From Caulobacteraceae bacterium (GTDB lineage Bacteria; Pseudomonadota; Alphaproteobacteria; Caulobacterales; Caulobacteraceae), in contig CANGEH010000063.1 of NCBI GenBank assembly GCA_947452665.1, positions 1 through 9,419 on the forward strand: 9,419 nucleotides of DNA, given 5' to 3'. Made by a program: the position numbers and the translations under genes. Of the stretch, positions 1 to 5,273 are shown one piece after another. The first letter of the stretch is position 1; each line of letters opens with the position of its first letter. A model generated the notes under the pieces. The model saw nothing but the letters and a program-made list of their open reading frames with translations, was not told the DNA's origin and did not search any database.

Positions 1-392
1 ACCGGCTTGGTGATCACTCGGTCATAGGTCAGGCTACCGCTGCCATAGCGCTTGATCAGGGCAAAGGTCTTGGCCGTGCCATTGCCGGTGCCTAGGGGCT
101 GGTCCAGCGGGCTCGAAGCCTTGGATGGCAGGCAAGACTTGCAGTCGGAAAAATCCTTGAACCGAAAGGCATAGAGGCGGCCAAACCTGGCCTCAAAAAA
201 GGCGGTCAAGGCGGCAATATCATCGAGCGACCGGACACCCGCCCCGATCAGGAACCGGCGGCGGCCATGCGCCCAGGGGCTGGACCGGCGCTCAGCGCCA
301 GAGGCCAGGGTGACAATCTCGGTGCGCCGCTCGACCCCGCCGCTGGAGCCAAAGGCTAGGCGCGCGGGCAAGAGCACATCATGAAAGGCCAT
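1..392 (-). CDS. GTA distal tail protein, g12-like (DUF2460), partial
   Basis: This is the first 130 codons of a gene that leaves the window at the left edge. The start is the ATG at 392-390, with AGGAG at 403-399 overlapping the stop codon of the upstream tape-measure gene. The translation opens MAFHDVLLPARLAFGSSGG, followed by ERRTEIVTLASG, WAHGRRRF, the segment SLDDIAALTAFFEARFGRLYAFRFKD, and later GTGNGTAKTFALIKRYG. This is the recognisable N-terminal pattern of the DUF2460 family, which includes RcGTA gp12. In the RcGTA particle that protein forms the distal-tail ring linking tail tube to hub. Position directly after the tape measure agrees. Residues 84-87 read CKSC, giving a CxxC pair. 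The family usually shows one Cys here, to my recollection. The missing C-terminal part makes the full length unknown. Confidence 0.9.
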   Translation of the reverse strand, partial: MAFHDVLLPARLAFGSSGGVERRTEIVTLASGAERRSSPWAHGRRRFLIGAGVRSLDDIAALTAFFEARFGRLYAFRFKDFSDCKSCLPSKASSPLDQPLGTGNGTAKTFALIKRYGSGSLTYDRVITKP

Positions 393-401
393 TGAAAGCT
401 C

Positions 402-950
402 CTAGAGTTTACGCCCGCCCAGCGCCACGGCGCGGGCCAGGGCCTGGGCCAGTTGGGCTTCCGACCGCAAAAGCCCGCCTTCGGACGCAGGGACATGGAT
501 ATTGACGGTCATGGCGGTGGGGGCGGCGGTCTCAATGCTGCCGCTGGTGGCCGGGCGAAACAGTTCCGGCCCGCGTTCGCCGACCAGATAGGCCCCGCCC
601 GCTGTCACCGGGCCACCATCAGCGCGGGCACCAGAAAAGCCTGCGCTCAAGACCTGGCTCAAGATTTGGCCGAGGCCCCCGCCGCTCGCCGGATTGCGGG
701 CGCTGGCAAAGGCATTGATCGCGGCCAATGCGGCCTGGGCCAGTTCCTGCAGGCTGATCTTGCCGTCACTCGCTGCTCGGCCAAGGCTCTTGGCTAGGCT
801 GCCCCCCGCACGGCTAAAGGCCTGGTCAATCGTATCCGCCGCGCTTTGGGCCGGGGCCTTTAGGGCGCTTAAGGCTGCGGCGGCATCGGCGGCCTGAGCC
901 GACACGGCACCAAGGCCAGAGCCTGTTGAAAAACTAGACGGCGGGCTCAT
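402..950 (-). CDS. Short tail tape measure protein, GTA g11-like
   Basis: The 182-residue product is rich in Ala, Ser and Gly. Its N-terminal half (about 15-85) is helical, as expected for a rod inside the tail tube. A Gly-rich stretch follows, then the conserved C-terminal tape-measure signature ADGGPVTAGGAYLVGERGPE at about 109-128, followed by LFRPATSGSI. That signature is common in phage tape measures and in GTA gp11. The protein is very short for a tape measure (siphophage ones often exceed 600 residues; RcGTA gp11 is about 220 by recollection), so a tail of only a few tens of nanometres is implied. No clear membrane-spanning or muralytic domain is seen. The start overlaps the previous stop as ATGA, with GAGG a few bases upstream, so translation is probably coupled to g10.1. 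Confidence 0.85.
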   Translation of the reverse strand: MSPPSSFSTGSGLGAVSAQAADAAAALSALKAPAQSAADTIDQAFSRAGGSLAKSLGRAASDGKISLQELAQAALAAINAFASARNPASGGGLGQILSQVLSAGFSGARADGGPVTAGGAYLVGERGPELFRPATSGSIETAAPTAMTVNIHVPASEGGLLRSEAQLAQALARAVALGGRKL

Positions 951-1129
951 GGGACCTCATCAGGATAGAGGGCGGACAGGGCATCAAATCGCGGTCGGGT
1001 CAGGCCTTGGTCTTGCTCCGGGACCGCGGTCAAGGCGTGCCATTCGGCCAAGGACAGCCGCCAAAACGCCTCGGGCGTTAGGCCAAGCTCCAGCACGCCC
1101 AGCCGCAAGAGGCCTGGCCAAAAGCTCAT
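947..1129 (-). CDS. Phage tail assembly chaperone, GTA g10.1-like (Phage_TAC_6 type)
   Basis: This small 60-residue protein opens MSFWPGLLRLGVLELGLTPE and continues FWRLSLAEWHALTA, ending in an acidic YPDEVP. The LGLTPEAFWRLSLAEW pattern matches the small rcc01693-type chaperone family that sits between g10 and g11 in alphaproteobacterial GTAs. Such proteins are thought to hold the tape measure during tail-tube polymerisation. AGG lies about 9 bases before the ATG. The gene overlaps g10 by ATGA on one side and g11 by ATGA on the other. In lambda-like phages the equivalent product arises by programmed frameshift from the upstream chaperone. Here it has its own start, and an in-frame stop at 1135-1133 blocks a long fusion. 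Confidence 0.85.
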   Translation of the reverse strand: MSFWPGLLRLGVLELGLTPEAFWRLSLAEWHALTAVPEQDQGLTRPRFDALSALYPDEVP

Positions 1130-1428
1130 GCTTCACCTGCCGCCACAAAGGCGGCGGCAACGGCATTGGCGGCCTGGCGAAAATCGATCGGGGTCTGGTC
1201 CAGACGCTCGGCCGCCTCCATCTCACCGCCGCCGCGGAGCAGAGCCGCTAGGACCAAGATCAAGTCCTTGGCCGACAGGCGGCGCAGGCGCTCGGACAAG
1301 GCCTCCCACCCCTCTAGGCCAAAGGCGGTTTCAAGCTCGGCCAGGGCCCCAAGCGTCAGGCAAAGGCGGCGCGGTTGACCACCAAGGTCCTGGATCACCT
1401 CACCGCGCGCATGATTGGCTGCGATCAT
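1126..1428 (-). CDS. GTA g10-like tail assembly protein (Phage_TAC_11 / GTA-gp10 family)
   Basis: The 100-residue product opens MIAANHARGEVIQDLGGQ and then PRRLCLTLGALAELETAFG, the typical core of the GTA gp10 family, which is annotated as a tail assembly chaperone or tail-tube-associated protein. A helical middle (about 39-65, leucine rich) and an Ala-rich C-terminus follow. I chose the ATG at 1428 because AAGGGG at 1440-1435 sits six bases before it and because the family usually begins about nine residues before the GEV strand. A longer reading from the GTG at 1443 adds MKGRV and would overlap the g9 stop as GTGA, so it cannot be excluded. It works with g10.1 and g11 in tail assembly. Confidence 0.87.
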   Translation of the reverse strand: MIAANHARGEVIQDLGGQPRRLCLTLGALAELETAFGLEGWEALSERLRRLSAKDLILVLAALLRGGGEMEAAERLDQTPIDFRQAANAVAAAFVAAGEA

Positions 1429-1439
1429 CACACGCCCCT

Positions 1440-1856
1440 TCACGCTGCGGTAAAGGTGAGCGGGCCAGCCGAGGCCAGGCTCAAGGCAAAGGTCACCTCG
1501 CCCTCATGGTCCCCGGCATAATCGAGCGAGGCGATCAGGAACCGGCCCTCGAGCGTGCCAAAATCGGGGATAATCAGCCGCCAATTGCGGGTGTCCTGCG
1601 AGAAAAACGCGTCACGGACCAGGGCATCGGCGCTGCCATCGCGAAACACGCCTGAGCCAGATACGGCAGCGGACTTGACCCCTGCCCCGGCCAAGAGCTC
1701 ACGCCAGCGGCCGGTGCTGTCAGAATCGGTGGCATCGACCGACTTGGCATTGAGCGACAGGGTGCGCGCGCGCAGGCCTGCCACGGTCGTATAGGTTTCG
1801 GGATTGGCCCCATCGCCAATCTTCAGCAAGACATCCTTGCCTTTTTGCGCTGCCAT
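1440..1856 (-). CDS. Major tail tube protein, GTA g9-like (TP901-1 family)
   Basis: The 138-residue product opens MAAQKGKDVLLKIGDG and carries the segments LRARTLSLNAKSVDATDSDS, WRELLAGAGVKSAAVSGSGV and FRD. These are the hallmark of the TP901-1 major tail protein family, whose beta-sandwich subunits stack as hexameric rings into the tail tube. The length is normal for the GTA member. The start is clear: AGGAG at 1867-1863 lies six bases before the ATG. A short 16-base gap separates it from the g8 stop, and this is one of the few places in the tail module without an overlap. A strong ribosome-binding site here fits the need for many copies of the tube subunit. Confidence 0.93.
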   Translation of the reverse strand: MAAQKGKDVLLKIGDGANPETYTTVAGLRARTLSLNAKSVDATDSDSTGRWRELLAGAGVKSAAVSGSGVFRDGSADALVRDAFFSQDTRNWRLIIPDFGTLEGRFLIASLDYAGDHEGEVTFALSLASAGPLTFTAA

Positions 1857-1872
1857 TTTGGGCTCCTAAATG

Positions 1873-2304
1873 TCAGGGATTAATCGGTTCGGTCACGGCC
1901 CGCAGGCGCAGGACGCCATAGGTGGATCGCCAGTCGGCGGCGCGAAACACATCGGCAAAGGTCACGCGCAGATTGATCAGGCGGTGATCTTCTAGGGTCA
2001 GGGCCGCGCCGTGTAGGGCTTGCCGCACCAGACCCAGCAGGGTCTTGACCTCTTCCGTGCCGCCTGAGACCGAGGCTATGGTCAGACTAATGGCGTGTTC
2101 GGTGGCCTCTAGGCTGACCGGATCGACCTGGCCGCCATAGGGCCGGGTCTGGCTGCTGCCCAGGGTGATAAAGGGATAGACGAGGTCCAGTGGCGGCTCG
2201 TCATAGACGCGCGGCGGATTACCCAGCAGGGGCTGCAGGCTCGCCTCACTCGACAGATCAGCCAGGATGGCAATCTGTAAGGCGCTGTCGGCGTCGCGGC
2301 TCAT
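1873..2304 (-). CDS. Tail terminator/completion protein, GTA g8-like (DUF3168)
   Basis: The 143-residue product shows the DUF3168 layout: an N-terminal helix (SALQIAILADLSS), then NPPRVYDEPPLDLVYPFITL with GSSQTRPYGGQ, and a strand-rich C-terminal half ending VLRLRAVTEP. In RcGTA this ring caps the tail tube and joins it to the stopper. The gene sits between the stopper (g7) and the tail tube (g9), as in all RcGTA-type clusters. Its ATG overlaps the g7 stop (ATGA at 2304-2301). No good ribosome-binding site is visible upstream, so translation probably depends on coupling to g7. Confidence 0.9.
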   Translation of the reverse strand: MSRDADSALQIAILADLSSEASLQPLLGNPPRVYDEPPLDLVYPFITLGSSQTRPYGGQVDPVSLEATEHAISLTIASVSGGTEEVKTLLGLVRQALHGAALTLEDHRLINLRVTFADVFRAADWRSTYGVLRLRAVTEPINP

Positions 2305-2621
2305 GTCAGATCGCTTTCGAGAAAGAGGGTCATATAGCCGCGCCTTGGCTGGCCCCGATCAACCGCGCGCACAGACCAGGTCCGGCCATCGACGGCGCAG
2401 CGCTGGCCGACCGCGGCACTGGCCAGATCGCGGGCCTGGGCTTTTATGGATAGGCGGCGCACGGGCTTTTGATCGGCGGCGGCAACCATGTCCGTGCTGG
2501 TGGCCGACAGGCTGACCCAGATGGTGGCAAAGGCTGTCCAGGTTCGGACCCGCCCGCCAGTTGGGGTGACGGTCTCACTGACACTGGACAAGACCGCGCG
2601 GCGGCGCAGGGACCCGATCAT
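2301..2621 (-). CDS. Head-tail stopper, GTA g7-like (Phage_H_T_join family)
   Basis: The 106-residue product has the small beta-barrel pattern of head-tail joining proteins. LRRRAVLSSVSETVTPTGG is followed by the WTAFATIWVSLSATST strands, then a C-terminal AVGQRCAVDGRTWSVRAVD and a final GYMTLFLESDL strand. The family (PF05521-like, with SPP1 gp16 and HK97 gp10 as structural relatives) forms the ring that holds packaged DNA in the head until tail attachment. The length is usual. It starts with ATGA overlapping the g6 stop at 2621-2618 and ends with ATGA overlapping g8, so g6, g7 and g8 form a tightly coupled trio. Confidence 0.88.
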   Translation of the reverse strand: MIGSLRRRAVLSSVSETVTPTGGRVRTWTAFATIWVSLSATSTDMVAAADQKPVRRLSIKAQARDLASAAVGQRCAVDGRTWSVRAVDRGQPRRGYMTLFLESDLT

Positions 2622-3187
2622 AGCCGCACCCGCCGATAGGGGGCCAGCCAGGGCTCGACCAGGCCGATTGGGGCTGTGGCCTCATCGCGGTTTTCAAACC
2701 CATGCGCGACTAGGGCCAGCACGGCCTGACGCAGCGGTTCGGGCACATCGGCTGGCGTCTCGCCAAAGCCGCAGCGGTAGTCGATTTGCAGACCGCCAGA
2801 CCCTATGCCCGCCTCGGGCAGACCTGCCGCCGTGGGGGCAATCAGTCCTGGCCGCGTGGCGATCCGTGCGCTGTAAAGGCCAGGATCAATAACCAAAAAA
2901 CTGCCCGCGCTATCGGCCACCCGGATTGCCGCGACCGACAAGAGCGGGCCCATGCGCAAACGGTAAGCGCCAGATTTCAGACGCCTCGGCCCCCAGCGAT
3001 CAAAGGTTTCGCGATAATTGGCGGCAACCAGGCCAAGGCCCATGGCCCGCTCGATCCTTTGGCGGGCCGCGCTGATCAGGCGACTGATCAAGGCGTCTTC
3101 AACCGTGTCGGTAACGCGCAAGGCCGCCTTGGCCTCGGATAGGCTTACCGGCTCGCTCGTGGGCGGGATCAGGATTTGCAAGGTCAT
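2618..3187 (-). CDS. Head-tail connector/adaptor, GTA g6-like
   Basis: The 189-residue product opens MTLQILIPPTSEPVSLSEAK and then AALRV, followed by the helical ISRLISAARQRIERAMGLGL and ANYRETFDRW. This is the pattern of the phage gp6/phiE125 gp8-type adaptor family, which sits as a dodecamer below the portal. The C-terminal PLRQAVLALVAHGFENRDEA helix and the final WLAPYRR are also typical. I chose the ATG at 3187 because the family begins just before the EPVSL strand. An open TTG start at 3214 and an ATG at 3202 would add residues encoded by the U-rich tail of the upstream hairpin and look spurious. No clear ribosome-binding site precedes any of the three starts, so low translation is likely. 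The gene follows a 119-base gap holding a terminator-like hairpin. Confidence 0.88.
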   Translation of the reverse strand: MTLQILIPPTSEPVSLSEAKAALRVTDTVEDALISRLISAARQRIERAMGLGLVAANYRETFDRWGPRRLKSGAYRLRMGPLLSVAAIRVADSAGSFLVIDPGLYSARIATRPGLIAPTAAGLPEAGIGSGGLQIDYRCGFGETPADVPEPLRQAVLALVAHGFENRDEATAPIGLVEPWLAPYRRVRL

Positions 3188-3306
3188 GGCGAACAAGCCC
3201 ATTGCGAAAGACAAAAAGGCCCCCTCCCCGCCTAAGGCGCGGTCATGGTATTTCCGTCCGTAGGCGGAGAGAGGGAGGCGGGGGAAAGGAAGGCTCGCGG
3301 CTGGGC
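3188..3306 (-). other. Capsid-g6 intergenic spacer
   Basis: This is the longest non-coding gap inside the GTA operon, where most junctions overlap by a few bases. It begins after the capsid stop codon and holds the large inverted repeat described separately plus the U-rich tract that follows it. The spacer has no convincing ribosome-binding site for g6. No promoter-like element was evident in it. Confidence 0.7.
3206..3275 (-). terminator. Terminator-like hairpin inside the GTA operon, after the capsid gene
   Basis: On the minus-strand transcript the arm at 3275-3261 (CCCTCTCTCCGCCTA) pairs with the arm at 3234-3220 (TAGGCGGGGAGGGGG). All 15 positions pair, two of them as G-U wobbles, around a 26-base loop. 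Two bases later comes TTTTTGTCTTT. The wobbles would be A-C mismatches on the plus strand, so the structure is better formed in the transcript of this operon. The arrangement (GC-rich stem, then U-rich run) is that of an intrinsic terminator or attenuator. It could also be a dispersed intergenic palindrome (REP-like) or a 3' stabiliser for capsid mRNA. The large loop is longer than in most efficient terminators. Confidence 0.6.
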
Positions 3307-4536
3307 CTAGCTGGCGGCGAATTTCAAAAGCTTGATCGCATCGAAATTCTGGATGCCGCCGCCAACCCGCTTGGTGGTGTAGAACAAGACATTGGGCTTG
3401 GCCGAATAGGGATCGCGCAAGACCCTCACCCCCGCTCGGTCGACAATCAGATAGCCGCGCTTAAAGTCGCCAAACGCAATCGAATAGGAATTGGCGGCGA
3501 CATCGGGCATGGTCTCGATCTCGGTCACCGGATAGCCGAGCAGGGTCGCCGAGGCCCCGGGTTGCAGGGCCGCATTCCAGATATAATTGCCATTATTGTC
3601 CTTGAACTTGCGCACCGCCGAGACCGTCTTGCGGTTCATGACAAAGCGCCCGCCGGCCCGGTACTGGACCTTGGGCGTATAGATCAGGTCAATCAGCTTG
3701 TCGGTCGGATTGGTCGTCGGAAAGCCGCCCGCGACGCCGGTCGCCAAATAGCCAAGCTGACCCCACGTCTGGCTGGCGTCAGCGGCAATCGTATAACCCA
3801 GCAGGCCCTTGGGCTTATTGACCCCGTCACCATTGATAAAGGCGCTGGTTTCTTGAGCTGCAAAGGCATCATCGATTTCAGCCGCCAGCCAGTCATCCAA
3901 ATTGATCAGGGCATCATCCAGCAGGGACTGGGTCGCCGCCGGGGCGGCATAGAGGTCAAAGGCTGGAAAATCGATAATATCCAAGGTCGGGGCCGTGGTC
4001 TCAGGCCGTGCAGCAGTCTCGGCCATCCAGCTGGCACCGATGCCGACGGTCGAGACGGGCTTGCGATAGACCCCCGCCCCCATGACCTGAATCTGGCAAA
4101 TATCGCGCATCAGGCTCGATAGGCTCAAGCGCCGCAATATCTGGGCCTCCAGCTCTGGCAGGGTCAAAAAACCGCCCGAGGCATTGACGCTTTCAGACAG
4201 GCCCTTGGCCTCGATCAGGCCAGGCATAACCTGGCCAGTCTTCAGATACGCATTCCAAGCCGCCTTGCGCTCATCGGGCTCGGCCAGACGCGGGGCGGGA
4301 TCAAGGGCCGGGCGACGGTGTTCGTTTAGGCTGCGATCATAGCGGGCCTGCGCCCGGCTGACCTCGGCATCGAGCCGGGCGGTCTTTTCTTCCAAAAGGA
4401 CATCGGCCTGCTTGGCCTCGATCGCGGCGACACGCTCATTATTGGTCGCCTTATAGTTTTCCAAAATAGCCATAACCTCGTGCAAGGCGGCGCGGGTTTC
4501 AGGCGAAGGGGCAGCGTGTTTGGTTTCGGTGGTCAT
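3307..4536 (-). CDS. Major capsid protein, HK97 fold, GTA g5-like
   Basis: The 409-residue product has the HK97 layout. A charged, coiled-coil scaffold-like N-terminal domain (about 10-75) is followed by a linker and then the mature shell domain from about residue 112 (GLSESVNASGGFLTLPE). Shell landmarks include SWMAETAARP, INGDGVNKPKGLLGY (235-248), FVMNRKT (298-304), LLGYPV (332-337) and IAFGDFKRGYLIVDR (353-367). Maturation by the neighbouring protease is expected near residues 105-115, by family analogy. The start is the ATG at 4536, because AAGGAG at 4547-4542 lies five bases before it. The GTG at 4542 overlaps that site and is unlikely. The gene is bounded by a U8 tract upstream and a hairpin downstream, consistent with high output. 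Confidence 0.96.
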   Translation of the reverse strand: MTTETKHAAPSPETRAALHEVMAILENYKATNNERVAAIEAKQADVLLEEKTARLDAEVSRAQARYDRSLNEHRRPALDPAPRLAEPDERKAAWNAYLKTGQVMPGLIEAKGLSESVNASGGFLTLPELEAQILRRLSLSSLMRDICQIQVMGAGVYRKPVSTVGIGASWMAETAARPETTAPTLDIIDFPAFDLYAAPAATQSLLDDALINLDDWLAAEIDDAFAAQETSAFINGDGVNKPKGLLGYTIAADASQTWGQLGYLATGVAGGFPTTNPTDKLIDLIYTPKVQYRAGGRFVMNRKTVSAVRKFKDNNGNYIWNAALQPGASATLLGYPVTEIETMPDVAANSYSIAFGDFKRGYLIVDRAGVRVLRDPYSAKPNVLFYTTKRVGGGIQNFDAIKLLKFAAS

Positions 4537-4572
4537 GAGCACTCCTTGGGTCAGAGGAAAAAAAACATCGCG
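4537..4572 (-). promoter_or_regulatory. Capsid leader: U8 tract plus strong ribosome-binding site
   Basis: Between the protease stop and the capsid ATG the transcript carries eight consecutive U residues (4565-4558), then AAGGAG (4547-4542) with five-base spacing. U-rich runs just upstream of a ribosome-binding site are known to bind ribosomal protein S1 and raise translation. That role here is inference. There is a small CAGG-CCG-CCTG stem at the end of the protease gene, but it is too short and too far from the U tract to call a terminator. Confidence 0.45.
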
Positions 4573-5010
4573 TCAGGCGGCCTGGTCTTGAAGGACTTCA
4601 AAGCCTTGGAGCCGGGCCTGGGGCAGCATGGGAAAGGTCACCAAAGACACCTCCCAAAGATCGATCCGGGTCAGGACGCGCAGGCGGCCGCTCTCGTCGG
4701 GCCGGGCCGCCTGGGTGCGAAACCCAATCGACAGGCCATCTAGGGCTCCGGCCTTGATCAGGGCCGAGCACAGCCGCGCCTCGGCGCTGAGATCGAGAAT
4801 CCGGCCCCGGACAAACAGGCCCGTCTGGTCCTCAAACACCTGGTCCCAGACCCCGATCGGTTGGCGGGTATCATGCTGATAAAGCATGCGCACGCCCGTC
4901 GGTCCGGTGCGGATCAGGCTGTCGGCAAAGGCGCCAGCCGCAGCAATATCGTCATTGAGATCGGCCTTCCAAAACAGCGAGGCATAGCCCTCGATCCTTA
5001 ATTGGCCCAT
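4573..5010 (-). CDS. Prohead maturation protease, HK97 family (peptidase S78), GTA g4-like
   Basis: The 145-residue serine protease opens MGQLRIEGYASLFWKADLND, the usual start of HK97-type prohead proteases. Candidate catalytic residues are His46 (in MLYQHD), Ser94 (in DGLSIGF) and Glu120 (in DLWEVSLVTFP). The LSIGF and WEVSLVTFPM blocks are the strongest family matches. It trims the N-terminal scaffold domain from the capsid protein during head maturation. It is short but complete, as is usual for GTA versions. GGAGG at 5022-5018 is seven bases before the ATG. The gene overlaps the end of the g3.5-like gene by 13 bases and lies just before the capsid gene, its substrate. Confidence 0.95.
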   Translation of the reverse strand: MGQLRIEGYASLFWKADLNDDIAAAGAFADSLIRTGPTGVRMLYQHDTRQPIGVWDQVFEDQTGLFVRGRILDLSAEARLCSALIKAGALDGLSIGFRTQAARPDESGRLRVLTRIDLWEVSLVTFPMLPQARLQGFEVLQDQAA

Positions 5011-5273
5011 GGACCGGCCTCCCCGCGATCGAGCTTGTGCTCCATCCGCTCTAGGGTAGCGCGAGCGGCAAAGACCTGTTCTTCGAGTCGGGTCAGGCGC
5101 TCGGCGATATTGGACTGGCGATCCAGCCTTTGTTCGATCACCTCAATGCGCGTGGCCTCGCGCCCGGCCCAGATCAGGACACCTCCGGTCTGGAGGAAGA
5201 CGGCGATCAGGACCCCGGCCGTGATTTGGCGATCCATCCGCCAGTTTCGGCTTGCGCCCGGATCATCCGCCAT
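4998..5273 (-). CDS. Small membrane-anchored coiled-coil protein, GTA g3.5-like
   Basis: The 91-residue product has a short polar N-terminus, one predicted membrane helix (about 17-37, ITAGVLIAVFLQTGGVLIWAG) and a heptad-like charged helix (about 41-82) ending DRGEAGPWAN. It occupies the slot of RcGTA g3.5 between portal and protease, where alphaproteobacterial GTAs carry a small protein sometimes annotated as a head formation protein. Its exact role is unknown to me. The charged residues before the membrane segment suggest the coiled coil could lie on either side, and orientation is not clear. I chose the ATG at 5273 because GGAGGT precedes it by about five bases. An ATG at 5285 would place that site inside the gene. 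It overlaps the portal stop by 11 bases and the protease start by 13. Confidence 0.78.
   Translation of the reverse strand: MADDPGASRNWRMDRQITAGVLIAVFLQTGGVLIWAGREATRIEVIEQRLDRQSNIAERLTRLEEQVFAARATLERMEHKLDRGEAGPWAN

Noticed and set aside
1126..1150. Programmed -1 frameshift joining g10 to g10.1, as in lambda G/GT
   Set aside because: A stop codon (1135-1133) in the g10.1 frame leaves only a few bases for a shift, and no slippery heptamer is present there. The ATGA overlap and own ribosome-binding site explain g10.1.
3202..4122. A 306-codon open frame on the plus strand opposite the capsid gene
   Set aside because: It is fully antisense to a clear HK97 capsid protein, has no family-like pattern, and long antisense frames are common in GC-rich coding DNA.
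4558..4590. Terminator between protease and capsid genes (T8 tract)
   Set aside because: The only stem upstream (CAGG-CCG-CCTG) has four base pairs and ends several bases before the T run, too weak for an intrinsic terminator.
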